A stretch of DNA of 41,382 nucleotides from an uncultured Oscillibacter sp. (GTDB lineage Bacteria; Bacillota; Clostridia; Oscillospirales; Oscillospiraceae), in NCBI GenBank assembly GCA_947644365.1, contig CANRYZ010000009.1:1-41382 (forward strand), read 5' to 3'. Below, in pieces: positions 13,403 to 21,971 of this stretch. The translations under genes and the position numbers were made by a program. Below the pieces are notes generated by a model. The model was not told where the DNA came from, made no database searches, and saw only the letters and a program-made list of their open reading frames with translations. The first letter of the stretch is position 1. Each line of letters starts with the position of its first letter.

Positions 13403-16393
13403 CTACCTGCCGTAGAGAGAGGAGAGGGTTCCGTAGTATTTGGTGATGGTGGAGTCGTCCGTCACATAGGGTCCCACGTCTGTTGGACCGTACCGCAGGA
13501 GGAAGTAGTCCAGGTCGTGGAGGGCCCGGTACTCGTTGTTGGCGTGCTCCACGGAGTGCTGCTCCGCGGCCAGCCGGGTCTCCTCCCGGACGTACCGCAG
13601 GGCGGAGCGCAGATTCTCGCTCTTGGCGGCGGCGATCAGCTCATCCAGCGCCGACATGAGGTCCTTTGCGGTGTGCTCGTTCTCCGTGACCACCTGTGTT
13701 CCGTACTTGGCGTAAAACTGGTCCTCGGTGAGCTTTTCCCGGGCGCAGACCTCGTCTTTGTCCAGATTTCCGTCATAGGCCCAGGCGATCTGGATCTCCC
13801 CTGTCTTGTCGAAGTAATTCCACTGGAGGCTCTTCGGGTCCTCCAGGTCTCCGAAGATATTCCCCCACAGATACTGGTGCTCCCACCAGAGATTTGCTTT
13901 CTTCACGATCCGCCTCAGCCGCAGGACCTGCTCCTCCGCCATGCCCGCCAGGGCCGTTTCGCGGGCGGCCAGGACCTGCTCCTCCGAGGGGGCGAAGGGA
14001 CGGCTCTCCAGCGCCTCCCGGGGCGTGACGACCACGTGGCCCCGCACGCCCTCCGCCGTCCCCTCCGGGACGCGGACGAACAGACGGTAGGCGCCCTCCT
14101 CTGCCGGCGGGGAGACGGTGAAGCTGGCGGCACAGCGCAGCGCGCCGTCCGTGCGCCGGCTGGTCACGGAGTAATAGGACCGATTGGCGGGGTCCTCCTG
14201 TTCTTTGGCAAAGCCCGCCTGGAGGGCCGCTCCCGCCCGGGCGGAGACGCTGTAGCGGATCTGGTCCCCGTGGCTCAGGTCATATTCCCCCAGCCACCAG
14301 ACGCCGCCCTGCTCCGGGCCCAGGCGGGGGAGGTTCACATTTCTGACCGCGGTCTCCCCGGAGGCCGCATTTACCGGCTGCGCCGGGCCGTCGTCCTCCA
14401 TGTCCGCCAGCAGGGCGTCCGCCTCCGTCCTGGGCATGGGGGAGACCGCCGTGATGGCGCCGTCCGCGCCCCGGGTCACCTTGAGGTCCACCGTGCCCTG
14501 GGGATTCACGCCCAGGGTGACAAGGGAACCGTCGTTTGACCGCATGTCCAGAAAGAGCCGTACCAGCTGACCTTGATAGCGGTACTCCGAGCCGCTCTTG
14601 ATGATGCCGTGGGCGGCGTACTCCCGGACCAGCCGGGCCTCCAGCTCCGCCTTCATGGATTCCAGCTCCCGGTCCCGGCCCAGGGCCTCCAGCAGGATGG
14701 CGCGGAAGCCGGTCCGCCCGTCCTCCTCTGCCTTGTCCAGCCAGCTCTCCAGCGCCGCTTGATCCATGCGGTCCGCCAGAAGGGAGAAGAGGGCGGCGTC
14801 TCCGCCGGTGTAGACCTCCTCCGCCAGCCGGGGAATCAGGGGGCTGTCAGGCTCCAGATGCTTGAGGGCTGTGGAGAAAAAGGCGGCGGAGCCGCGGAGC
14901 TTTTCCAGCATGGTCTCCTGGGCGGCCTCGTCCAGCAGGGCGAACACCGCCCCGAACTGGGGAAGGGCCCCCTCCTGGTAATACCGCTCCGCCAGGGCGG
15001 CGGGGTCGGCCCCCTGGATGTTCCGTGCGCCGACCACCAGCGGCCGGGTGATGGGAAGGGCCGGATTTCCGGTTTGGAGGCGGCCCAGCAGGGCGGACAG
15101 GGAGGCCATGGCCCCCTTGTCCCGGGCCAGCGCTTTGCAGTCCGCCTCAAAATAGACGGTCATAGCGCCGCCTCCCGGCAGGGCGGCCCTGGCGGAGGCA
15201 TAGTCCTCTGCCGCCGTCTCGCCGATGTTCCAGGCGATCTCAAAGAGATAGGGCTCCTGGTAATAGCAGTCCTGGGTGTAGAAAAAAGCCGCGTCCGGGT
15301 CTTCCTCTGGGGCGGAGGTTCCCGGGCTTTTGCCGGGGCCTCGATACGCGCCCGCCGCCGCGGCGCCTGTGATCAGCGCCGCCATCAGGAACAGAGACAG
15401 CGCCGCCGCCAGGGGGGTGCGTTTTTTGTATTTCATAATGGCCGTCAGCCTCTCTTTCAGCAGTTTTCCATTTTCACTCAGAGTGGCGGAGCCGGGAAAG
15501 GGACCCCAGGTCCCGCCGGTCTCCGCGGCCCGGAGCAGCATATCCCCATAGGCCCGCCGTCCCGGATCGTCCAGGGTCCGGAGAACGGCCTCGTCGCAGG
15601 CCAGCTCGCAGGCCCGGCCGGTCTCCCGGGCCATCAGCCATACCAGGGGGTTGAACCAGTGGAGGCACGCCGCCGCCTGCACCAGCCACTTGTAGGCCAG
15701 GTCCCGCCGGCGGTAGTGGACCAGCTCGTGGAGGAGGGTGTACCGGAAATCGCGCTCCGGCATCTCCAGGGTGGTGAGGACGATGCGGGGCCGAAACAGG
15801 CCCAGCAGCATGGGGGAGGCGGCCGCGGGATTGACGTACAGCTCCACGGGCCTTCCCACACCGGCCTCCGCCCCGGCCTGGGCCAGGCGGTCCAGCAGGG
15901 CGGGGTCAGAGACCTCCCGGCACCCGGCCCGGATGGATCGGGAGAAGCGCCGGTAGGCGGCGGTCTTCCATGCCAGCAGGACCAGCGCGCCGCCCAGCCA
16001 CACCGCGGCGAGCGCGTCCCAGAGATCGGCCTTGGTCTCCGGCGGCCTTGGCCCGGCGGGCGCGGCGGGCGGAGTCTCCGGCAGGCCGTCGTCCCCGGCG
16101 GGTTCCGGGAGATAGGGGAGCGCGTCATAGGGGGTCTCGCCGCGCGGCTCGAAGACAGGGGCGGAGACTGACGCCGCCGGGGCGGGCTCAAAGATCTCCT
16201 GAAACAGCGCCCCCACGGGGCTCTCCGCCGGGGAGAGGGGCAGGAGCAACCGGGCCGCCGCCGCCAGCCAGATATAATACTGCCACCGCCTGCTGAGCCG
16301 GTCCCGCGCCAGCGGTCCGCACAGCAGCAGCGCCAGGATCACCCCGGAGCCGGACACGGACAGCGACAGCACAGTTTTAAAGACGCCGCTCAT
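13403..16393 (-). CDS. M56 (BlaR1-type) membrane metallopeptidase sensor with a large unassigned ectodomain
   Basis: A 996-residue protein. Membrane segments are near residues 10-28, 36-53, 124-143 and 327-350. The M56 zinc motif HELVH is at 222-226, with the following ELACDEAV (about 263-270) giving the third ligand. The start overlaps the end of the BlaI-type gene by 4 bp. In BlaR1/MecR1, ligand binding outside the cell triggers this protease and leads to loss of the BlaI repressor. Here the outer part, about 640 residues, shows no SxxK/SxN/KTG penicillin-binding set that I can find, so a beta-lactam signal is unlikely. Across the 640-bp intergenic and start region lies the M60 peptidase operon, a plausible target. 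The signal is unknown; envelope stress or a glycan/peptide cue is a guess. Confidence 0.88.
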   Translation of the reverse strand: MSGVFKTVLSLSVSGSGVILALLLCGPLARDRLSRRWQYYIWLAAAARLLLPLSPAESPVGALFQEIFEPAPAASVSAPVFEPRGETPYDALPYLPEPAGDDGLPETPPAAPAGPRPPETKADLWDALAAVWLGGALVLLAWKTAAYRRFSRSIRAGCREVSDPALLDRLAQAGAEAGVGRPVELYVNPAAASPMLLGLFRPRIVLTTLEMPERDFRYTLLHELVHYRRRDLAYKWLVQAAACLHWFNPLVWLMARETGRACELACDEAVLRTLDDPGRRAYGDMLLRAAETGGTWGPFPGSATLSENGKLLKERLTAIMKYKKRTPLAAALSLFLMAALITGAAAAGAYRGPGKSPGTSAPEEDPDAAFFYTQDCYYQEPYLFEIAWNIGETAAEDYASARAALPGGGAMTVYFEADCKALARDKGAMASLSALLGRLQTGNPALPITRPLVVGARNIQGADPAALAERYYQEGALPQFGAVFALLDEAAQETMLEKLRGSAAFFSTALKHLEPDSPLIPRLAEEVYTGGDAALFSLLADRMDQAALESWLDKAEEDGRTGFRAILLEALGRDRELESMKAELEARLVREYAAHGIIKSGSEYRYQGQLVRLFLDMRSNDGSLVTLGVNPQGTVDLKVTRGADGAITAVSPMPRTEADALLADMEDDGPAQPVNAASGETAVRNVNLPRLGPEQGGVWWLGEYDLSHGDQIRYSVSARAGAALQAGFAKEQEDPANRSYYSVTSRRTDGALRCAASFTVSPPAEEGAYRLFVRVPEGTAEGVRGHVVVTPREALESRPFAPSEEQVLAARETALAGMAEEQVLRLRRIVKKANLWWEHQYLWGNIFGDLEDPKSLQWNYFDKTGEIQIAWAYDGNLDKDEVCAREKLTEDQFYAKYGTQVVTENEHTAKDLMSALDELIAAAKSENLRSALRYVREETRLAAEQHSVEHANNEYRALHDLDYFLLRYGPTDVGPYVTDDSTITKYYGTLSSLYGR

Positions 16394-16764
16394 GGCTTCC
16401 CGTCCTCCCAGAACCGCTTGAGCTCCTCATAGTCCCGGGCCGACAGGGCCTCCCGCTGGATCAGCGCGGCTACCAGGTCCCTGGCGCTGCCCTGGTAGAG
16501 CTTGTTCACCAGGGACTGGGTCTGGGCCGCCTGGTAGTCCGCCTGGGATACCGCCGCGGTGTACTCGTTGCGCCGGCCGATCTTGCCCACCGTTAAAAAC
16601 CCCTTTTCCACCAGGCGGGAGAGCAGGGTGATGACGGTGTATTTCTGCCAGGCGCGGCCCGTCTTGGCCAGCTCCGCCATGATGTGGGCGTAGAGCGCGG
16701 CGCCGCCGTTGGACCAGACGATCTTCATCAGCTCCAGCTCAGAGTCGGAGATTTGCTGCCGCAT
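16390..16764 (-). CDS. BlaI/MecI/CopY-family transcriptional repressor
   Basis: A 124-residue winged-helix protein: ISDSELELMKIVWSNGG, the recognition region YTVITLLSRLVEKGFLTVGKIGRRNEYTAAVS, and a C-terminal dimerisation helix region. The family represses its own operon and is inactivated when its partner M56 protease is triggered. The ATG at 16764 is preceded by AGGGGG. The M56 partner gene overlaps its end by 4 bp. Its own promoter (16817-16845) and leader carry GTAGTC/GACTAC half-sites that fit a BlaI-type operator. Confidence 0.92.
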   Translation of the reverse strand: MRQQISDSELELMKIVWSNGGAALYAHIMAELAKTGRAWQKYTVITLLSRLVEKGFLTVGKIGRRNEYTAAVSQADYQAAQTQSLVNKLYQGSARDLVAALIQREALSARDYEELKRFWEDGKP

Positions 16765-16783
16765 GGGATCATGCCCCCTTTTG

Positions 16784-16845
16784 GACTACGGTTTGTAGTC
16801 TTAGATTCTTGGGTTTAAGATAACATCTTGTAGTCCAAATGTCAA
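16784..16845 (-). promoter_or_regulatory. Promoter and candidate BlaI-type operators of the blaI-like/M56 pair
   Basis: On the minus strand, TTGACA (16840-16845), a 17-bp spacer and TATCTT (16817-16822). GACTAC-N5-GTAGTC (16784-16800) lies just downstream of the start site. A further GTAGTCCAAA (16830-16839), inside the spacer, is the inverted copy of TTTGGACTAC (16780-16789). The TAC/GTA core is like known BlaI/MecI sites. Confidence 0.65.
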
Positions 16846-16939
16846 GGGGGACCGGAAAAAATTTCAGGCTCCGCCGCGGAGGGCAAAATCAAACGTCGCA
16901 AAATACGCGTTGGGACGCTTCCCAAAGCGGGGAAAGCCC

Positions 16940-16969
16940 TTGTCAAAACCCGGGGGAATTTGGTATAAT
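16940..16969 (+). promoter_or_regulatory. Promoter of the M60 peptidase/SLH protein operon
   Basis: TTGTCA (16940-16945), an 18-bp spacer and TATAAT (16964-16969). Transcription from about 16976 leaves a leader of about 60 nt. No clear GACTAC half-site overlaps it, so control by the neighbouring repressor is not shown by the sequence. Confidence 0.7.
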
Positions 16970-17036
16970 ACTGCCGGAATTTCGACAGCCCCGCGGCGGA
17001 TTCGCGGCGGGCCCACGAAAGCGAGGAACAAGAGAG

Positions 17037-20000
17037 ATGAAGAGACGGATCATTTCCCTGCTGCTGGCGGCGTCTCTGCTGTCCGGCGCCGTCCCTGCGG
17101 CGCGGGCGGACGGAACGGTCACGGGACAGGCCCTGGGCAGCATCGCCGCCACGCTGCGGCTGGACTTTCCCCAGCGCCTGGAGGAGATTCGGGAGCGAAA
17201 TGTGCAGGTGGAGCTGTTCCAGGACGGAGCGCGCCTGGGGCGGCTCTCCCTGGGCTGGGAGGACGGCGGCGCCCAGGTGGGCGGCTTCCCGGCGGCGGTG
17301 GCCCTGCGGAATGAGGACGGCGGAGAGCTGGGCGGCGGGAGCTGGCCCGGCTATCTGGACGTGACCGTGGAGAATCTTCCCCAGGGGGACTATGCCCTGG
17401 AGTTTACCGGGGAGGGATACGCGGCCTATACCCAGCGCCTCACCCTCGGGGACTGCTCCCAGCACGTGACCCTGGGCACCGGCGGCGGGACCTTTACCCT
17501 GGGCGACGTGGACGGAGACGGCTCCGTGGACCGCCGGGACCGGGAGCTGCTGTCTCAGGCCCTGGGCTCCTCCGACCCGCGGGACCTGGAGCGGTTTGAT
17601 TTGGACGGCGACGGGGAGATCGGCGTGGTGGATCTGGCCTATGTCACCCGGGCCATGGAGGCGGACGGCGAGGCGGCGGTGCGGGACACCGCTCTGCTGC
17701 GTCCCCCGGTGGATACGGCGGCCATGCTGGACGCCCTGCGCCTCTCCGGCGGGAGCGTGCTCTCCGGCAGCCTGGACGACCTCTTTTTGAGCAACGGGCA
17801 GACCGTGACCCTCTCCGGCGGAGACGGGGGCCTGGAGCTGGACATCCCCCTGGCGGACCCGGTGGAGCTGGAGCAGCTCCAGATCGTCTCCCCCGAGGGG
17901 GCGGGGGCCGTTGTGGCGGGCTCCGCCGCGGTGGAGTACCAGGACGGCGCCCGGGAGGACATCCCCTTTGACCGGTCCCTGCCGGAGGGGATCTACGCCA
18001 TCGGCCCTGTGCCGGGCAGCAGCGTGATCTCCATTTCCCTGGGCCGCCGGGTGCCGGTGAAGGAGGTCGTCATCTCCGTGGAGCGCACCGAGGGCGGCGG
18101 TTACGCCGTGGTGGAGTCCATCCGCTTCCTCCGGGAGATCGTGCCGGAGAACCCCGCCCCGCCCAACAGCGAGATCAGGAACCTCACCGCCCAGGCGGGG
18201 GACGGCAGGGTGGACTTGCGCTGGGGCGAGCTGCCCAACGTCTCCGGCTACCGGGTGGACTACCGCCTCCGGGACGGCGGCGAGGCCCGGTCTCAGACCG
18301 TGGACGTGCCCCGGGCGGAGATCACCGGCCTGGAGAATTTAAAGACCTATCTCTTCACCGTGACCCCCGTGGACGGAGGCTGGCAGGGGAGGACCTCTCC
18401 CGCCGTGGCGGCCATGCCCCGGCCCGCCCGGGCCCCGGACGCGCCGGACATGGTGAGCGTGGGCGCGCTGGACGGGGCCCTCGCCGTGTCCTGGAAGGCC
18501 GCTGAAAACGCCACTTATTACGAGGTCTATTACCGGCCCCAGGGGGACGGCGGTTTCCAGCGGTACGGCGGGCAGCTCTCCGGCACCGGTACTACCATCG
18601 GCGGCCTTGTCAACGGCACCGCCTATGAGATCTATGTCCTCGCCGGAAACAGCATGGGCCTCAGCGGTCCCTCCCGCACGGCCCTGGGCACGCCGGAGGC
18701 CCCGGACTACAGCCGCCCGGCGGGCATCCCCGCTGCCGGCGTGCTGGACTGGCGGGATATTGAGCGGGTCTGGCTGGGGGACCCCAACAACGTCTCCCCC
18801 AGCGCCTACACGCCCCAAAACCCCTTCCGGCCGGAGAACATGGCGGATGGGAATTTCAGCACCCACTGGACCTCCCACTCCTATGGCGACGGCAACTGGT
18901 GGGACAGCAAGCAGGTCTTTGCCTCCTTCAACCGCCCCGTGGACCTCAGCGCGGTGATCTGGGTGCCCCGGCTGGACGGCAGCTACGCCGGAAACCTCCG
19001 GCTCTACGCCGTCACCGTGTGGCGGCAGGGGGACGACCTGAGCGGTCCCGGCACGCTGGTCGCCCCCGACCCGGACCGGGGAGGCAGCGCCTCCGACGCC
19101 AAGACCTGGCTCCCGGTCCAGGGGAACCCCGTCTCCGCCAGGTTTGCCGTGCTGCCCTTTGAGCCGGTGACGGACGTGGTGAAAATCGCCGTCTCCATCG
19201 AGCAGCGGGCCTACACGGCGGTGAGCCTGTCGGAGCTGATGTTCATGGAGTACGACCCGTCCCGCAGTCTGCAGGACGACATCTCCGCCCTCTTTGCCGG
19301 CGGCCTGGACGGTCCCCACACGGAGCTGGCCTCCGGCGTCACCCAGGGGACCATTGACGCCCTGCGCCAGCGCCTGAGCGGCGATGAGCGGAACTACTAC
19401 CTCTATACCGCCGCCATGGCGGACGAGCTGGATCTGGCGGAGGCCCTCCTCCGCCGCCAGCCCAGCGGCAGCCGCGTCCTCTCCGGCCTGGACGGGCGCA
19501 GCGGAGCCCTGGACAGCGCGAGGTACGGCCAGGGCGGCAGCGAGCTCCAGCCCCTGGGCGCAGCCGCCGGGGCCGGAGAGGAGATCACCGTTTACGCCTC
19601 CATTCCCGGCAGTCAGACCGTCTCCGTCTATGCCAGCCAGTATAACGCGGAGGCCGGCCAGTGGCTCCAGAAGATCGGCACCCTGCGGAACGGGCGGAAC
19701 ATTCTCACCGTTCCCAGGATCGGCAGCCAGAATACCCCCCGGGGCGGCAGCCTGTATGTCACCTGCAGCGGGCAGGAGCTGGAGAGGGTCTCCCTCACCG
19801 TCCGCCGGGCGGTGAAGATTCCCATGCTGGAGCTCTCGGATTGGTACGGCCTCAGCGACGCGGTCCGGAGAGAGCGCATCGGGGCGTACGCGGCGGAGCT
19901 GGAGGCGTATACCGCCGCCCAGGGCGTCACGGACGCCGCCAAGATCACCGACTGGCACAACGTCACGGAGATCTCCCTGCCCACGGTGCTGCTGTCCCTG

Positions 20001-21968
20001 CCCGCTCTGGCGGTGCTGAGCGGCAGCGGCAGAAGCCAGGCCGAGCGGGCGGAGACGCTGTACCGCAACGTCCTGGCCTGGGAGGACCTGATGCACGTCT
20101 GCAAGACCACCCAGGGCATCGACGGCACCTATGAGCGCAATGACATGACCACCCGGCAGAATATCCGGTGTATGCAGATGTTCTCCGGCGCGTTCATGTA
20201 CGCCGCCGGGAATCATATCGGCATCGGCTACGGCTCCTGCGCCGGCATGGCCTGCGGCAGGCCTGTCAGCGCCCTGGAGGAGGGGGACACGGCCAACGGC
20301 CTCTTTGGCTGGGGCATCGCCCACGAGATCGGCCACAACATGGACAAGCTGGGCAAGGCCGAGATCACCAACAACATCTACGCCTTGATGGCGCAGACCT
20401 ATGACGGGGGACAGAACGTCCTGCCCTCCCGGCTGGAGAGGAGCGAAAAGTACCCCGCCATCTTCACCAAGACGGCCCAGGGACTTCCCGGGGACTCCAA
20501 CAACGTCTTCGTCCAGCTGGGCCTCTACTGGCAGCTGCACCTGGCCTATGACGGCGGGGACAGCCCCATGGACTTCTACAACCGTTTCTTCAAGGCGTGG
20601 AAAGCCGGGCGGTATTTCGACGGCGCGTCCTCCTACGCCGACAGGGTGGCCCTGACGGCCTCCGGAGTGGCGGAGCGGAACCTGGAGGAATTTTTCACCC
20701 GCTGGGGCATGGTCCTCAGCGACGGCGCGAAGGCGGCGCTGGAGAGGTATCCGGCGGAGCCCCGGGCCGTCTGGTACCTGAGCGACCAGAGCCGCCGGGC
20801 GCGGCTGGCGGGCACACGGCCGGCCGCCGGGAGCGCCGCCGTGACGGCGGCCTTGACGGCGGACAATGAGATCACCCTGACCATCGCGCCCAGCTTTGCC
20901 GGAGACATTCAGGGCTATGAGATCCGCCGCAGCAGCGACGGCGGAAGGACCTTCCGTCCCATCGCCTTCACCGCCGGGACCGTTTATAAAGATGTGGTGG
21001 GCTCCGCCAACCACCGGACCTATACCTATGAGATCACGGCCTATGACATCCTGGGCAACGCCGCCGGTACGGCCCGGTCCGGCGAGGTCCGGGTGGCCTA
21101 TGACAAGACCGTGCCGGAGAGCGCGTATACCGTCAGCCGGAACGGGGATACCGTGACCTTCACCCTCCAAGAGGAGACCGCCGTCTCCGGCTTCAAGGTG
21201 AAAAACGCCCCCGCGGAGGGCGCGTTCACCGTGGAGATCCAGGACGGCGGCGGCAGGCTCCATACCGCCCGCTCCGGCAGCTTTGCCCAGGGCAATCAGG
21301 CGGCGGATGACCGGAGCGGCTACCTGGCTTACTTCCAAAAGCCCGGCGTGGGAGCGGAGGACACCCGGATCTGGACCTATGACGCCAAGACCGTCACCGT
21401 TGCCGGCATCCCGGCCTCGGTGCCGGACGGGGACGTCCTGCTCATCAGCTACGCCGGGGACGACGTGGCCCTCCTGGAGGGGGGCTCCGTGGGCGTTCTG
21501 GCAAAGGAGTACCGCTACCTGGCGGCCTCCGGCGAGGAGGTGATCCCCGCCGGGACGCTGGTGATCGCCGGCACCTACCGGGGCGACCCGCTGTACCAGA
21601 CCGTGAGGATCGAGGGCCGGTTTACCCGGACCGCGGTCAGCGGGGACGGCGCCGCGGCGGAGGAGGCCGAGGAGATCCGGTTCCTGGACGGCAGGGCGCT
21701 GCTCTTTGCCGAGGTGCCGGAGGATGGCGCCGTCAGCGACATCAGCGACGGATTCTTCCTCTTTATCCCCGACGTCCAGCGGGAGGCGGAGCTCCAGGGG
21801 GAGCAGAGCGACTGCGGCGGCGAGAACCTGCTGCCCAGCCAGATGCGGGCGGTCCTCTCCCGCACGGACCTGCCGGACAGCCCGGAGAGCCAGCGCGTCA
21901 CGGCGGAGACGCTGTGGACCGACACCCCCGGCGGCGCGGACCTGCCCGCCATCGTACTGGAGGATTGA
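17037..21968 (+). CDS. Secreted multidomain M60-like metallopeptidase with dockerin
   Basis: Start at the ATG at 17037 (MKRRIISLLLAASLLSG), followed by a signal peptide ending near residue 23; the extra upstream codons precede the promoter. Of 1643 residues, about 25-150 are a beta domain. Residues 153-210 are a two-repeat type I dockerin with calcium loops DVDGDGSVDRRD and DLDGDGEIGVVD. About 377-555 are two fibronectin type III domains, and about 562-738 are discoidin-like (ENMADGNFSTHW). About 845-1240 are the M60/enhancin-like gluzincin domain with HEIGH at 1096-1100 and Glu1109 in AEITNN. A further FN3-like domain lies near 1255-1350. M60-like enzymes cut glycoproteins such as mucins, so this is probably an extracellular glycopeptidase. 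The dockerin implies docking on a cohesin; the next gene, 3 bp away, encodes an SLH protein that could be the scaffold. Confidence 0.88.
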   Translation: MKRRIISLLLAASLLSGAVPAARADGTVTGQALGSIAATLRLDFPQRLEEIRERNVQVELFQDGARLGRLSLGWEDGGAQVGGFPAAVALRNEDGGELGGGSWPGYLDVTVENLPQGDYALEFTGEGYAAYTQRLTLGDCSQHVTLGTGGGTFTLGDVDGDGSVDRRDRELLSQALGSSDPRDLERFDLDGDGEIGVVDLAYVTRAMEADGEAAVRDTALLRPPVDTAAMLDALRLSGGSVLSGSLDDLFLSNGQTVTLSGGDGGLELDIPLADPVELEQLQIVSPEGAGAVVAGSAAVEYQDGAREDIPFDRSLPEGIYAIGPVPGSSVISISLGRRVPVKEVVISVERTEGGGYAVVESIRFLREIVPENPAPPNSEIRNLTAQAGDGRVDLRWGELPNVSGYRVDYRLRDGGEARSQTVDVPRAEITGLENLKTYLFTVTPVDGGWQGRTSPAVAAMPRPARAPDAPDMVSVGALDGALAVSWKAAENATYYEVYYRPQGDGGFQRYGGQLSGTGTTIGGLVNGTAYEIYVLAGNSMGLSGPSRTALGTPEAPDYSRPAGIPAAGVLDWRDIERVWLGDPNNVSPSAYTPQNPFRPENMADGNFSTHWTSHSYGDGNWWDSKQVFASFNRPVDLSAVIWVPRLDGSYAGNLRLYAVTVWRQGDDLSGPGTLVAPDPDRGGSASDAKTWLPVQGNPVSARFAVLPFEPVTDVVKIAVSIEQRAYTAVSLSELMFMEYDPSRSLQDDISALFAGGLDGPHTELASGVTQGTIDALRQRLSGDERNYYLYTAAMADELDLAEALLRRQPSGSRVLSGLDGRSGALDSARYGQGGSELQPLGAAAGAGEEITVYASIPGSQTVSVYASQYNAEAGQWLQKIGTLRNGRNILTVPRIGSQNTPRGGSLYVTCSGQELERVSLTVRRAVKIPMLELSDWYGLSDAVRRERIGAYAAELEAYTAAQGVTDAAKITDWHNVTEISLPTVLLSLPALAVLSGSGRSQAERAETLYRNVLAWEDLMHVCKTTQGIDGTYERNDMTTRQNIRCMQMFSGAFMYAAGNHIGIGYGSCAGMACGRPVSALEEGDTANGLFGWGIAHEIGHNMDKLGKAEITNNIYALMAQTYDGGQNVLPSRLERSEKYPAIFTKTAQGLPGDSNNVFVQLGLYWQLHLAYDGGDSPMDFYNRFFKAWKAGRYFDGASSYADRVALTASGVAERNLEEFFTRWGMVLSDGAKAALERYPAEPRAVWYLSDQSRRARLAGTRPAAGSAAVTAALTADNEITLTIAPSFAGDIQGYEIRRSSDGGRTFRPIAFTAGTVYKDVVGSANHRTYTYEITAYDILGNAAGTARSGEVRVAYDKTVPESAYTVSRNGDTVTFTLQEETAVSGFKVKNAPAEGAFTVEIQDGGGRLHTARSGSFAQGNQAADDRSGYLAYFQKPGVGAEDTRIWTYDAKTVTVAGIPASVPDGDVLLISYAGDDVALLEGGSVGVLAKEYRYLAASGEEVIPAGTLVIAGTYRGDPLYQTVRIEGRFTRTAVSGDGAAAEEAEEIRFLDGRALLFAEVPEDGAVSDISDGFFLFIPDVQREAELQGEQSDCGGENLLPSQMRAVLSRTDLPDSPESQRVTAETLWTDTPGGADLPAIVLED

Positions 21969-21971
21969 GCT

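Noticed and set aside
13403..16764. M56/BlaI pair as a beta-lactam resistance system
   Set aside because: No penicillin-binding sensor motifs and no beta-lactamase gene nearby. The neighbouring operon is a peptidase/surface protein unit.
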